Below are positions 44,366 through 52,033 of a DNA stretch of 64,000 bases, in pieces; the first letter of the stretch is position 1; every line of letters starts with the position of its first letter. The translations under genes were made by a program, and so were the position numbers. The stretch is from Promethearchaeota archaeon (lineage in GTDB: Archaea; Asgardarchaeota; Lokiarchaeia; Sigyniarchaeales; SOKP01). The notes beneath the pieces are model-generated. The model did no database searches, was not told where the DNA came from, and saw only the letters and a list, made by a program, of their open reading frames with translations. The stretch is taken from assembly GCA_019894855.1 (NCBI GenBank), contig JAGXNS010000004.1, forward strand, positions 1-64,000. Reading direction: 5' to 3'.

Positions 44366-44559
44366 TTTAATATCCTCTTTCGTTATAAATTTCATACATC
44401 TATTTTGATGAATAGGTCTGCATTAACTTAGTATTATTTAAAATCACAAATTATATTTATGTTTAATTATCCCTTTTTTTAAAAGCAATAATTTTTAAAT
44501 TCTTTAGAGGTTTTTTATTCTTATAATTTTATTAAATTAAAACATTCTAATACTAAATT

Positions 44560-44856
44560 ATGCGCTCCAGAAAACCTTTTACCATTTTTTGGCCTCAATA
44601 TTTCGACGCAAAAAGGAGTAGATCAAAGGGAAGGCGCATATCGAAGAAGTTTGCAATAGAAAAAATAACTACAAATGATATTTTAAAAGCTGCAAAACGA
44701 TTAGGCTATGAAGCCCATTTCGAAAAAGGTTATCAATATCCTAGAACCTGGTGGGACGATCCTGGTAGAGTATCGATCAATACGAAGGGTAAAAAGAAGT
44801 CTAAAGTCTTAATAGACCTCGCTAAAGAAATTAAAAAAAATCAAACAAAAAAATAA
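44560..44856 (+). CDS. signal recognition particle SRP19
   Basis: A 98-aa protein. 'FTIFWPQYFDAKRSRSKGRR' is the SRP19 N-terminal signature, with 'YPRTWWDDPGRVSI' in the centre. It binds 7S RNA and prepares it for SRP54. No 7S RNA gene was seen beside it. The HypA gene follows after 10 bases. Confidence 0.95.
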   Translation: MRSRKPFTIFWPQYFDAKRSRSKGRRISKKFAIEKITTNDILKAAKRLGYEAHFEKGYQYPRTWWDDPGRVSINTKGKKKSKVLIDLAKEIKKNQTKK

Positions 44857-44866
44857 ATTTGCGATT

Positions 44867-45238
44867 ATGCATGAATTCTCGTTTGCTTTTAATATATTTA
44901 AAATTGCAGAAGCTACAGCCATAAAACATAACGCTAAGAAGATAACAGAAGTTCACCTCGAAATTGGTGAATTAACACTAATTGTGCCAGAACTTCTCAA
45001 ACGCTCATTTGAAATGGCGACAACTGGTTCTATTGCCGAGGGTGCAGAATTAGTAATCGAACTGCTTCCTGGTAAAATAAGATGCAGAGATTGCGAAAAA
45101 ACTTCATCTGTCACCTTAAGCGAAGAATCACACTTAACCGGTTTACAATTATTTCAATGTAAATACTGTCAAAGTAAGAATACTGAAATTATAGACGGTA
45201 AGAAAGCCAATATTAAGAATGTCAAAATACAAGAATAA
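44867..45238 (+). CDS. hypA: HypA hydrogenase nickel metallochaperone
   Basis: A 123-aa protein starting 'MHEFSFAFNI', where MHE gives the nickel site (His2). A zinc site is formed by 'CRDC' and 'CKYCQS'. HypA delivers Ni to [NiFe]-hydrogenase. Its presence points to a hydrogenase in the genome; no other hyp or hydrogenase gene is in the window. Confidence 0.9.
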   Translation: MHEFSFAFNIFKIAEATAIKHNAKKITEVHLEIGELTLIVPELLKRSFEMATTGSIAEGAELVIELLPGKIRCRDCEKTSSVTLSEESHLTGLQLFQCKYCQSKNTEIIDGKKANIKNVKIQE

Positions 45239-45329
45239 GTTTTTTGATATAAATTTAAACCATCTTAAATCACAATTAATACTGATTATTAAAATTGATC
45301 TTACGTATACATCTTAAGATAAAAAGAGA

Positions 45330-45722
45330 CTACTCGCTAATCAAGATACCATTTAAAATTCCGTGTTGACCTGGCCGACTAGATATTTGTGCTTTACCTA
45401 ATTCCGTTTCCACTATTGCACCTTTAGTGAGGATATGGCGTCGATTCAAATCCTTAGAAGCAGCATTACTTTCGAATTTTAAAATCTTAACTTTTGTTGT
45501 TTTATTAGTCGTAGGATCAGTTAAATTAATGAAATTTGAGGAGAATAACTTAAGTTTATAATTTCCTCCGATCGTCCGCTGTTTCTTTTTCTTTTCAACG
45601 CCTATCTGCGTGTTAATGGGTGGTCTCTCCAATTCCCTCTTCCTTTTCTTGTGGAAGGTCTTATACTTTTTACCCGTGTACTTGCGTTTTGAACGAGCTT
45701 GTGATCTTGCGATTGTAAACAC
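45330..45722 (-). CDS. ribosomal protein S8e
   Basis: A 130-aa basic protein. 'RSQARSKRKYTGKKYKTFHK' at the N-terminus and 'ASKDLNRRHILTKGAIVETE' plus 'RPGQHGILNG' match archaeal S8e. The annotated start is GTG; the Ile at position 4 would put the family's usual short N-terminus at an ATC, so the exact start is uncertain. Part of the small ribosomal subunit. Confidence 0.9.
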   Translation of the reverse strand: MFTIARSQARSKRKYTGKKYKTFHKKRKRELERPPINTQIGVEKKKKQRTIGGNYKLKLFSSNFINLTDPTTNKTTKVKILKFESNAASKDLNRRHILTKGAIVETELGKAQISSRPGQHGILNGILISE

Positions 45723-45921
45723 CTAATAAATAATATATTTAATTATTTAAAAGGAGGATATCTTTAAAATTTTTGTATCTATTGTACTTCAATCTATAAA
45801 TATGATTATTATTATAGTTTATAATTTTTAAAAGTAAAATAGAAATAGGTAAAATTAATTTATTTAATATAACTATTAAAAATCTTAAACTAATTCTAAA
45901 ACATTTGTTGATTGATTAAAA

Positions 45922-46563
45922 ATGATGGAGAACAAATCAAAATATCCAAACTTAGATGAAGATTCTATAAAAAATATAATTAAATCGGGTACAACCACAG
46001 TAGGGATAATTGTAAAGGATGGCGTTGTAATCGGTACTGAATCTCAAGCTACTGCAGGATACACTGTAGCCACCAAAGAAGCTCAAAAATTATTTAAAAT
46101 AAATGACTATACGGCAGCTACTATTAGTGGTGGAGTTGCAGATTGCCAATATGTTGTTAATCAACTACAAGCTCTATCAAGATTAAAACAAGTAGAGGAC
46201 GATAAAGTACCCGATCCACAGTACATTGCAAGCATGACAAGGAATGTTTTGTTTAGCGGAAGATCGTACTTCTTGTGTATGATGATCATAGGAGGTTTCT
46301 CACATAAAACTAATAACGGAATTCTTTATGGCGTTGATTTATTAGGAACTTTATATGAAGAAGAAAAATTTATTTCGTTTGGTTCAGGTTCCCCATTTTC
46401 ACTAGGTGTGTTAGAAGCTGACTGGAAACCAAATTTGAATAAACCAGCAGGGATAAAATTGATAGAAACAGCGATATCAAGCTCTCGAGAAAGAGATGCT
46501 GCTTCTGGGTTTAAACTTCAAATTTGCTCTATAGATAAGACAGGATTTAAACAAGTTCAATAA
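45922..46563 (+). CDS. psmB: proteasome beta subunit
   Basis: A 213-aa subunit with a propeptide of 23 residues ending in Gly; catalytic Thr1 is residue 24 ('KSGTTTVGIIV'). Lys33 is kept ('EAQKLFKI'), as are Asp166 and Ser169 ('RDAASG'). Position 17, normally Asp, is Glu, and position 19, normally Arg, is Gln ('GTESQATAG'). It should thus be active but altered near Thr1. The JAMM gene converges on it from the other side with 12 bases between. Confidence 0.9.
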   Translation: MMENKSKYPNLDEDSIKNIIKSGTTTVGIIVKDGVVIGTESQATAGYTVATKEAQKLFKINDYTAATISGGVADCQYVVNQLQALSRLKQVEDDKVPDPQYIASMTRNVLFSGRSYFLCMMIIGGFSHKTNNGILYGVDLLGTLYEEEKFISFGSGSPFSLGVLEADWKPNLNKPAGIKLIETAISSSRERDAASGFKLQICSIDKTGFKQVQ

Positions 46564-46575
46564 ATTGTTAAAAAT

Positions 46576-47073
46576 TTATCTTAAATATTCATTACTACTT
46601 ATTATTAGTTTTATTTGCGTAAGCTTGTTATTCAGATAAATAAACCCATTCATCTCTTTGTTCCGGGAATCTACAATAATCCAAATTAAGTGTGTGAATT
46701 TCTTTAGACCGCTATTATGGTAATATTTCATGTTATTTTTATCTGTGCTACTAGGGGTTGTTCCAGCAGGATGAGAGTGGAGAATAGCTATTAATTTCAA
46801 GTTTTCATTTTTCATTAAATGTTCTGAAAGCTCTAAAATTTTCTGATCGTTATCTAATATAAATGATATAGTGCTTCCTATACTGGATTCTATACAATGA
46901 AAAGAAGTGCTATGGTAGTTGTAACTAAAATTACCGTTATCATTGTTAACTTCTTGAATATTCCCTAAGATAAAACCGCTAGCTTCGTTAGGGGACACTA
47001 ATTTAATACAGGTACCGATTTTTTCAACTATGGTATTACTGATATAAAAAACTATATCTTTCTCATATCTCAT
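46576..47073 (-). CDS. JAMM/MPN-domain protein, short
   Basis: A 165-aa single-domain JAMM protein. Glu30 ('PNEASGFILG') and H99-S-H101 with S108 and D111 ('HSHPAGTTPSSTD') give the metal site. The loop between the second His and Ser is six residues, one shorter than the usual seven. It likely cleaves ubiquitin-like or small archaeal modifiers, as inferred from its family and its position beside the proteasome subunit. The winged-helix gene at 47094 lies just upstream on the same strand. Confidence 0.8.
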   Translation of the reverse strand: MRYEKDIVFYISNTIVEKIGTCIKLVSPNEASGFILGNIQEVNNDNGNFSYNYHSTSFHCIESSIGSTISFILDNDQKILELSEHLMKNENLKLIAILHSHPAGTTPSSTDKNNMKYYHNSGLKKFTHLIWIIVDSRNKEMNGFIYLNNKLTQIKLIISSNEYLR

Positions 47074-47093
47074 AATTAACTCCGAATATTAAA

Positions 47094-47792
47094 TCAGAAT
47101 AAAGTTAAAGCAGCGTTCAAAGTAGCTAACCGAGCCTTTTGATAGTTATCTCCTGAACCTATTATAATTACGTCATTTTTTTCAATTTTAACCTTAGCTT
47201 CTTCAATTTCCGATTTAAAATAATTCAATGTTTTAGGATTAATTTTAGTTTTATCTTTATCATCTTTGAAAGCTGTTTTTGTAGGAAAAAACAAATTAAT
47301 TCCATCGTAAACTAGGCAAGTGGCACCAGAACCGTTAACTTTTATAGCCGCGTCTCTTTGCTCCACCCCATTACTTAACTTCGTAGATCCTTTTTTGACT
47401 AAACAGAAATACGAGTTAACATCTTCTTGTTTAATAACAATATCTTTTAAATACTCCAAATCTGCTTTCTTTAACAAAAGAATCTTCTTATTTACTTTTG
47501 CTAAAAATTCAAAACCTTTTTGAGTTAAAACATGCCCTCTCCTCTGTATTTCACCAGCATTCAATTTTCCTTCGCTTGGAACAATTATAAATTTGGTAAC
47601 ATCTTTTAATTTATTGAATAATGACTTTACAGTTCCAGCTCCAATTTCCAATTCTTTTTGAAGTCGATATCTGCCAATCCCTTCTACATTCTCACCAAAT
47701 AGAAATAGTGACAATAAAACATGCACATAATCGAATGTTGGTTTAATAGTGGGACTTTCAAATAATGGATCTAATTCGCTCAATACATTCAT
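47094..47792 (-). CDS. winged-helix protein, DUF4443-like
   Basis: A 232-aa protein. Residues 20-95 form a winged helix ('GIGRYRLQKELEIGAGTVKS', 'RRGHVLTQKGFEFL'). The rest is an alpha/beta domain with 'EQRDAAIKVNGSGATCLVYD' in its centre. The pattern matches the archaeal DUF4443 group, whose role is unknown. It is 20 bases upstream of the JAMM gene and probably in its operon. Confidence 0.55.
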   Translation of the reverse strand: MNVLSELDPLFESPTIKPTFDYVHVLLSLFLFGENVEGIGRYRLQKELEIGAGTVKSLFNKLKDVTKFIIVPSEGKLNAGEIQRRGHVLTQKGFEFLAKVNKKILLLKKADLEYLKDIVIKQEDVNSYFCLVKKGSTKLSNGVEQRDAAIKVNGSGATCLVYDGINLFFPTKTAFKDDKDKTKINPKTLNYFKSEIEEAKVKIEKNDVIIIGSGDNYQKARLATLNAALTLF

Positions 47793-47921
47793 ACTGTTGA
47801 TATATAATAAGAATCATATGTAAAAAAAACAGTTGGTCAAAAAAAAATATAAATTAAAATAGTTTAATACTTCTTATAAAATCAATTGTAATATTTTAAT
47901 TGAAAAACTGGCGAATGATTC

Positions 47922-48944
47922 ATGGAAAGGAGAAATAATGATAAAAATCAAAAAGAAACCCATGAATTAATACTATTTAATGAAGATACTGAAACGAAGT
48001 CAAAATTGTTTGAACCTGAACCATTAGAATATATAGATCAAGAAGACAAGATAAATATGGTCTATAAGTTAGTCCCATTTGGGGGAAACTACCTTTATTC
48101 TTTACTAATAACGAATCAAAGCACCGATCCTATTACAAAGGTTAAAATTAGAATTAATTTTCCGGGATTTTTTAAATTATGTAGGAGCACCCCCCCAACT
48201 TTGATTCTAGAGTCATTAGAATCTGGGGGAGATGGAAGTAACAACAATCAAAAAGAAATTGAACAACAACAAATCGTTATGAAATTTGAAAGCCTAGAGA
48301 AAAATTCTAATAAACAGATAAACCTATATTTATGTCCCCTTTTCTTAGAAGAAAAAGGTACAATTAGATCCTTTATTACTTTTGTTAACAATGCTGATTT
48401 CATAAGGGCAATTGATACTGACACCATCCCAATTCAGTTTGATCCCTTCAGTATTGAAAAAAAAATCATACCCTCGTCAGAAATTAAACAATTTCTAGAA
48501 AAGCCATGGATAAAAAAAGCAATTAAAAGCATCGGAATTGGTATTGATAGCCAACTTGATGAAAAATATTATTTTGAGTATATAAATGAAGTTCTTGAAA
48601 CCCTTAACTTCCAACTAATTATGAATATTCAAAGCAAGAAAATAAGTTGGTTTTTTGGAACTGATTTAGTCTCAGGGAACGATGTTTTGATTATCTGTCA
48701 ATTATCGGGTCACAAAATAGAGTGGTTAGCAGCATCGTCAAATCCTCACCTACTCATATCTCTCTTAACGAAGATTATCACCGTGTTTGAAAGAGAAATG
48801 ATATTACGTGGTCATATAGAGTCTAAAGAACAAATTTACACTCTGGAATGCCGGTATTGTGGAAATACGTTGACTTATTTTCCACCAAAAGGAGAATCAA
48901 TTAAGTGCAATAAATGCAATTATGAACAAATTGTTTGGAACTAA
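47922..48944 (+). CDS. two-domain protein resembling adaptor appendage, with zinc ribbon
   Basis: A 340-aa protein. Residues about 45-170 form a beta-sandwich ('NYLYSLLITNQSTDPITKVK', 'EEKGTIRSFITFVNN'). Residues about 170-300 are an alpha/beta unit starting 'IQFDPFSIEKKIIP' and including 'FFGTDLVSGNDVLIICQLSG'. Sandwich-then-platform is the order in appendage domains of gamma-COP and AP complexes, and the spacing of the central strand-Gly-strand step is similar. A C-terminal zinc ribbon ('CRYCGNTL', 'CNKCNY') follows. The appendage idea is an inference. Divergent from the DUF4443-like gene. Confidence 0.45.
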   Translation: MERRNNDKNQKETHELILFNEDTETKSKLFEPEPLEYIDQEDKINMVYKLVPFGGNYLYSLLITNQSTDPITKVKIRINFPGFFKLCRSTPPTLILESLESGGDGSNNNQKEIEQQQIVMKFESLEKNSNKQINLYLCPLFLEEKGTIRSFITFVNNADFIRAIDTDTIPIQFDPFSIEKKIIPSSEIKQFLEKPWIKKAIKSIGIGIDSQLDEKYYFEYINEVLETLNFQLIMNIQSKKISWFFGTDLVSGNDVLIICQLSGHKIEWLAASSNPHLLISLLTKIITVFEREMILRGHIESKEQIYTLECRYCGNTLTYFPPKGESIKCNKCNYEQIVWN

Positions 48945-49385
48945 TTAACTCAACGAGCTTCGCAAAAAATTCTTCCTCTTAACAGAAAAGAACAAGCATA
49001 AATTTGATTTTTTTAAGTTTTCTATAACGGAAAAATTCATTATACAACGATTCACATTTTAACTTATTTTTTGAAATCTTTTAAATTTATTTCCACATTT
49101 CTATATCAGCTAAAAATTTCCTATTTTATATATCATTTTATAGCAAATATTGATAGATTCGACAAATTGATAAAAGAAACCTATATTGCACGAGATTATT
49201 CAATTAATATGATTTGAATTTTGTCGTAAAATTTTTTTCTTTTTTTTCTTTAGAAAATGAAGCTCTAATCAAAATCTTTAAATATATAAAAGAACATTAA
49301 TTATTTGATTAATTAAATTTGATCAAAAAAGTAACATTTAAGGAAATTAACTCAAATAATTAAAAAGTGGAGGATTGAATAAAAA
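48945..49385. other. intergenic region before histone gene
   Basis: No reading frame is supported in 441 bases of very AT-rich DNA. The histone promoter lies at its right end: a TATA box TTTAAATATATAAA at 49277-49290, then a leader of about 70 bases. GGAGG stands 12 bases before the histone ATG, farther than usual. Confidence 0.5.
49299..49361 (+). promoter_or_regulatory. inverted repeat in histone leader
   Basis: AATTATTTGA at 49299-49308 is matched by its exact inverse complement TCAAATAATT at 49352-49361, just upstream of the GGAGG. It could be a protein-binding site or an mRNA stem that presents the ribosome-binding site. Confidence 0.4.
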
Positions 49386-49595
49386 ATGGCTGAATATATT
49401 AGTTGGAGTCCAATTAGAAGATTAATGAAACATAACGGCGCCGTAATCGTTGCTCGAGACGCTGTCAATGAATTAGTAGACTGGATGAGTGCATCCGCAG
49501 TTACAATTACAAAATCTGCGTTAGTTCTCACGAAGCATGGCAAAAGAAAGAAGATAACTCGAGACGACATTTTACTCGCTATTAAATACTTCTAA
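49386..49595 (+). CDS. archaeal histone
   Basis: A 69-aa histone-fold protein without tails: alpha1 'SPIRRLMK', alpha2 about residues 19-47 ('AVIVARDAVNELVDWMSASA'), and the ending 'HGKRKKITRDDILLAIKYF' with the conserved RxTxxD. Dimers wrap DNA and can extend into longer arrays. It is a monocistronic gene. Confidence 0.95.
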   Translation: MAEYISWSPIRRLMKHNGAVIVARDAVNELVDWMSASAVTITKSALVLTKHGKRKKITRDDILLAIKYF

Positions 49596-49629
49596 AAAGA
49601 CATATGAATTAGTTACACAATTAATACTC

Positions 49630-49647
49630 TTTTTTTTCTTTTTTTTT
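49630..49647 (+). terminator. poly-T terminator of histone gene
   Basis: Seventeen T in 18 bases, interrupted by one C, starts about 35 bases after the histone stop, the archaeal U-tract type of terminator. Confidence 0.6.
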
Positions 49648-49780
49648 AATTTATTCCCAATTGTATCGAGAATATTTTAGGATAACATGTAATAAACATT
49701 TCTATTTAGAAGTGCATGAAATGACAAAATGAATGAGTTTTTTTAGATTTTATTCAAAAGATCAAACCAGGTACTCTTTT

Positions 49781-49825
49781 AAAAAAAACTGTGCTAAATC
49801 TTTAAAGGTTATAGATTTAACACAG
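49781..49825 (-). terminator. hairpin plus U-tract terminator
   Basis: Arms CTGTGCTAAATCT (49789-49801) and AGATTTAACACAG (49813-49825) form a 13-bp stem; on the minus strand the single non-complementary position is a U-G pair and eight T follow. It terminates the minus-strand transcript of the radical SAM gene and the small frame after it. A second, smaller perfect hairpin (GGTTAC/GTAACC) is at 49895-49911. Confidence 0.65.
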
Positions 49826-49937
49826 CCAAAAAAAAAGATATATGGTGTTAAATGATCCATAAGTCATATGCAGAAATAACAATATAAATCTTTGGGTTAC
49901 TAAATGTAACCTTTATTTTGAGTAGGATTATAAATTA

Positions 49938-50060
49938 TTAATTGAACTGTGGAAGCCACTGTTTTTCAGCTTCAAACATTTCCTCTACCATGTTTTTAAT
50001 TTCCTTAGGAGAACAAACGCTAGCTGTATTAGGATCCTTAAAAACGAGACATGAAGGCAA
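49938..50060 (-). CDS. small protein of 40 aa, possible
   Basis: A 40-codon frame from TTG with AGGT six bases upstream, just after the radical SAM gene on the same strand and before the hairpin terminator. The sequence looks protein-like: 'CSPKEIKNMVEEMFEAEKQW' then 'LPQFN'. It could be a real small protein or a broken remnant of a longer gene. No family is recognised. Confidence 0.4.
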   Translation of the reverse strand: MPSCLVFKDPNTASVCSPKEIKNMVEEMFEAEKQWLPQFN

Positions 50061-50107
50061 AACTACCTAAAATGAATTAACTTAGTACGCATCTATAAAA
50101 AAAGTAC

Positions 50108-51709
50108 TTACGAATCGTGCTTCAATGACACTTCGGTTTTTTTTGCTGAGGATATTTCAAGAGTTAACGAATCATGCTTCAATGGTATTTCGGTTTTTTT
50201 TGTTGTAGATAATTTAATTGTTGGATTGATGTCTTTCATTAATTCAGCCGTATTTTTTAATTCCTCTGAAATTATTTTAGTTGTGATACCTTGAGAATAG
50301 AGCATTCCTAGCCCGCCCAATATTCCCTGCTTAACTAACCTTCCCAAGCTTCCCAGCATCCAATTGAATTTCCCAAAAGGGTTGAGATATTCTTTAGCCC
50401 TTCTAATTAACCATCCTTTCAGATAAAAAGCGGCATAAGCTTCCGCTACTAATTGAAGAAAATCTTTGGAGGTTAATTCTTCAGTTTTCATCATTGGATG
50501 AAACAAGTCGTAAAATTTGTAATTGCTTGCGGTTATCATTCCTTTCTCTTTCATCTCATCATAAAATGGCGTCCCCGGAAAAGCAGTAATGGGTGTAAAC
50601 TGGACACAGTCTAAATCTAGGTCTATTGTAGTTTGAATATTTTGTCTAACCATTCGTTTGGTTTCGCCAGGAAAACCGATTATAATCCCGCCGAAGATGG
50701 ATATTCCTTTGTCCCGTAAACTTTTTACGACTGTTTTAACCATTGCAGGCGTAGTGTTCCTCTTATTCATAGCGTCTAGACTCTGTTGATGAACGGATTC
50801 AATTCCAAGAAAAACTTGTCTAAAATTGGCTCTATGCAATTTATTGATTAAATCTGGGTTATTATATAGAGTATCCACTCTTGATTGACAAGAAAAGCGC
50901 ATTTTAGAGTTGACTCCTGATTTAATTATAGTATCCAATATCTTGTGTGTTCTTTTCACGTTAATTGTGAAATTATCTTCACAGAAAAAAATAAAATCGT
51001 TTTTCCAGTCAACATCGTATACTTCTCTCATTATTCTTGAAATTGATTTAGTTCTGTATGTAGAACCACCACTTGAATTTCTCCACATTTTTATAATACA
51101 GCAGAACTTACAATTGTGCGGACAACCTCTTGAAGTTTCTACTTGGCGAGTTGTGGTCCCCAAGTATGTGTAAAGCTTTCCTTTCAATAAATCTCGTCTG
51201 GGCATTGGAAAATTATCTAAGTTGTGTTCTAACACTCTTTCAGAAGTATGGATAATCTTACCTTCCTTATTTTTGTATGAAATTCCATCAATTTCTTTAA
51301 GAGAAATTTGTTTTTTATTATCATCAAGGTAATCGATAATTTCTTTAAAAGTATGTTCTCCTTCTCCTCTTACCGTAAAATCTACATACTCGTGGTCGGC
51401 TACAAATTCTGGTACCAATGTAGGATGATATCCACCTATAATCGTGTTGCAACCGTGCTCTTTCGCCATTTTAGCGACTTCTAAAGCTGAATATATTTGT
51501 GGCGTCATACTTGTGATCGCTACTGTATCGTACCGATTTAACTCGCTACGAAATTTTTTCTCGCGATATTTATCAACCTTGAAATCAAACAATTTTGCAT
51601 CATGTTCTGGGACCATCCCAGCTATCGAAATTAAACTTAATGGTGCTCCAGTAATAATAGCGTCCATCCCCGATTCCAGACGAGCCGGATTAATATATAA
51701 AATTTTCAT
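50108..51709 (-). CDS. B12-binding-type radical SAM enzyme
   Basis: A 533-aa protein. An N-terminal cobalamin-binding-like domain ('TSMTPQIYSALEVAKMAKEH', 'IIGGYHPTLVPEF') precedes the radical SAM core with 'SRGCPHNCKFCC' (CxxxCxxC for the [4Fe-4S]), and 'GIIIGFPGETKRM'. The N-domain lacks a clear DxHxxG, so base-off cobalamin binding is uncertain. The last 34 residues contain two near copies of a 19-residue unit ('KKTEIPLKHDSLTLEISSA'), a recent duplication. The reaction is unknown; BchE/methyltransferase-type enzymes are relatives. Confidence 0.85.
   Translation of the reverse strand: MKILYINPARLESGMDAIITGAPLSLISIAGMVPEHDAKLFDFKVDKYREKKFRSELNRYDTVAITSMTPQIYSALEVAKMAKEHGCNTIIGGYHPTLVPEFVADHEYVDFTVRGEGEHTFKEIIDYLDDNKKQISLKEIDGISYKNKEGKIIHTSERVLEHNLDNFPMPRRDLLKGKLYTYLGTTTRQVETSRGCPHNCKFCCIIKMWRNSSGGSTYRTKSISRIMREVYDVDWKNDFIFFCEDNFTINVKRTHKILDTIIKSGVNSKMRFSCQSRVDTLYNNPDLINKLHRANFRQVFLGIESVHQQSLDAMNKRNTTPAMVKTVVKSLRDKGISIFGGIIIGFPGETKRMVRQNIQTTIDLDLDCVQFTPITAFPGTPFYDEMKEKGMITASNYKFYDLFHPMMKTEELTSKDFLQLVAEAYAAFYLKGWLIRRAKEYLNPFGKFNWMLGSLGRLVKQGILGGLGMLYSQGITTKIISEELKNTAELMKDINPTIKLSTTKKTEIPLKHDSLTLEISSAKKTEVSLKHDS
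50111..50214. repeat. 57-base imperfect tandem repeat in coding 3' end
   Basis: The sequence starting CGAATCGTGCTTCAATG at 50111 recurs as CGAATCATGCTTCAATG at 50168. The period of 57 bases equals 19 codons, keeping frame in the radical SAM tail. Confidence 0.75.
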
Positions 51710-52033
51710 TTTTATTCACATGCTTTTCCCAATTATCAAACTTAACCTTATCCAAAGTGAACCACGGAGTGGATAAACTAACTTGGGAGAAGAGGTTAAG
51801 TGGTAATTCAGTTAGTTATTATTTATTAACAATTTATCATATTTAAACTTGTTGAATCTACATAGTATTTGTTTATTCAATATAGCAATATTTGCTAATA
51901 AACACTATGGTAAAAGAAAGTAATAATTAAAACTAAGTTATTTCAAAATATAATTTGATTCACCTCCTTTTTTTGATATTATTAAACTATATCCCTCTCC
52001 GTATTAAAAAGAATCAACTTCAACTTTTCTTTA
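51710..52033. other. divergent intergenic region
   Basis: No gene is supported in 324 bases. It carries the nested inverted repeats at 51741-51800 (described separately) next to the radical SAM start and AT-rich promoter sequence for both directions. An SD-like CACCTCC, complementary to GGAGGTG, at 51961 has no frame of use on the minus strand. Confidence 0.5.
51741..51800 (-). promoter_or_regulatory. nested inverted repeats in radical SAM 5' leader
   Basis: Outer arms CTTAACC (51741-51747) and GGTTAAG (51794-51800) enclose inner arms TTATCCA (51748-51754) and TGGATAA (51770-51776), and these a small GTG-AAC-CAC stem. The outer and inner arms abut on one side, so a single folded RNA element of 60 nt is likely. 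It lies 32 bases upstream of the radical SAM ATG. No known riboswitch signature is recognised. Confidence 0.45.

Larger units (their letters stand above)
49596..49937. other. intergenic region after histone gene
   Basis: No gene is supported. It holds the histone poly-T terminator, the minus-strand hairpin terminator and the short GGTTAC hairpin described separately. Confidence 0.6.
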
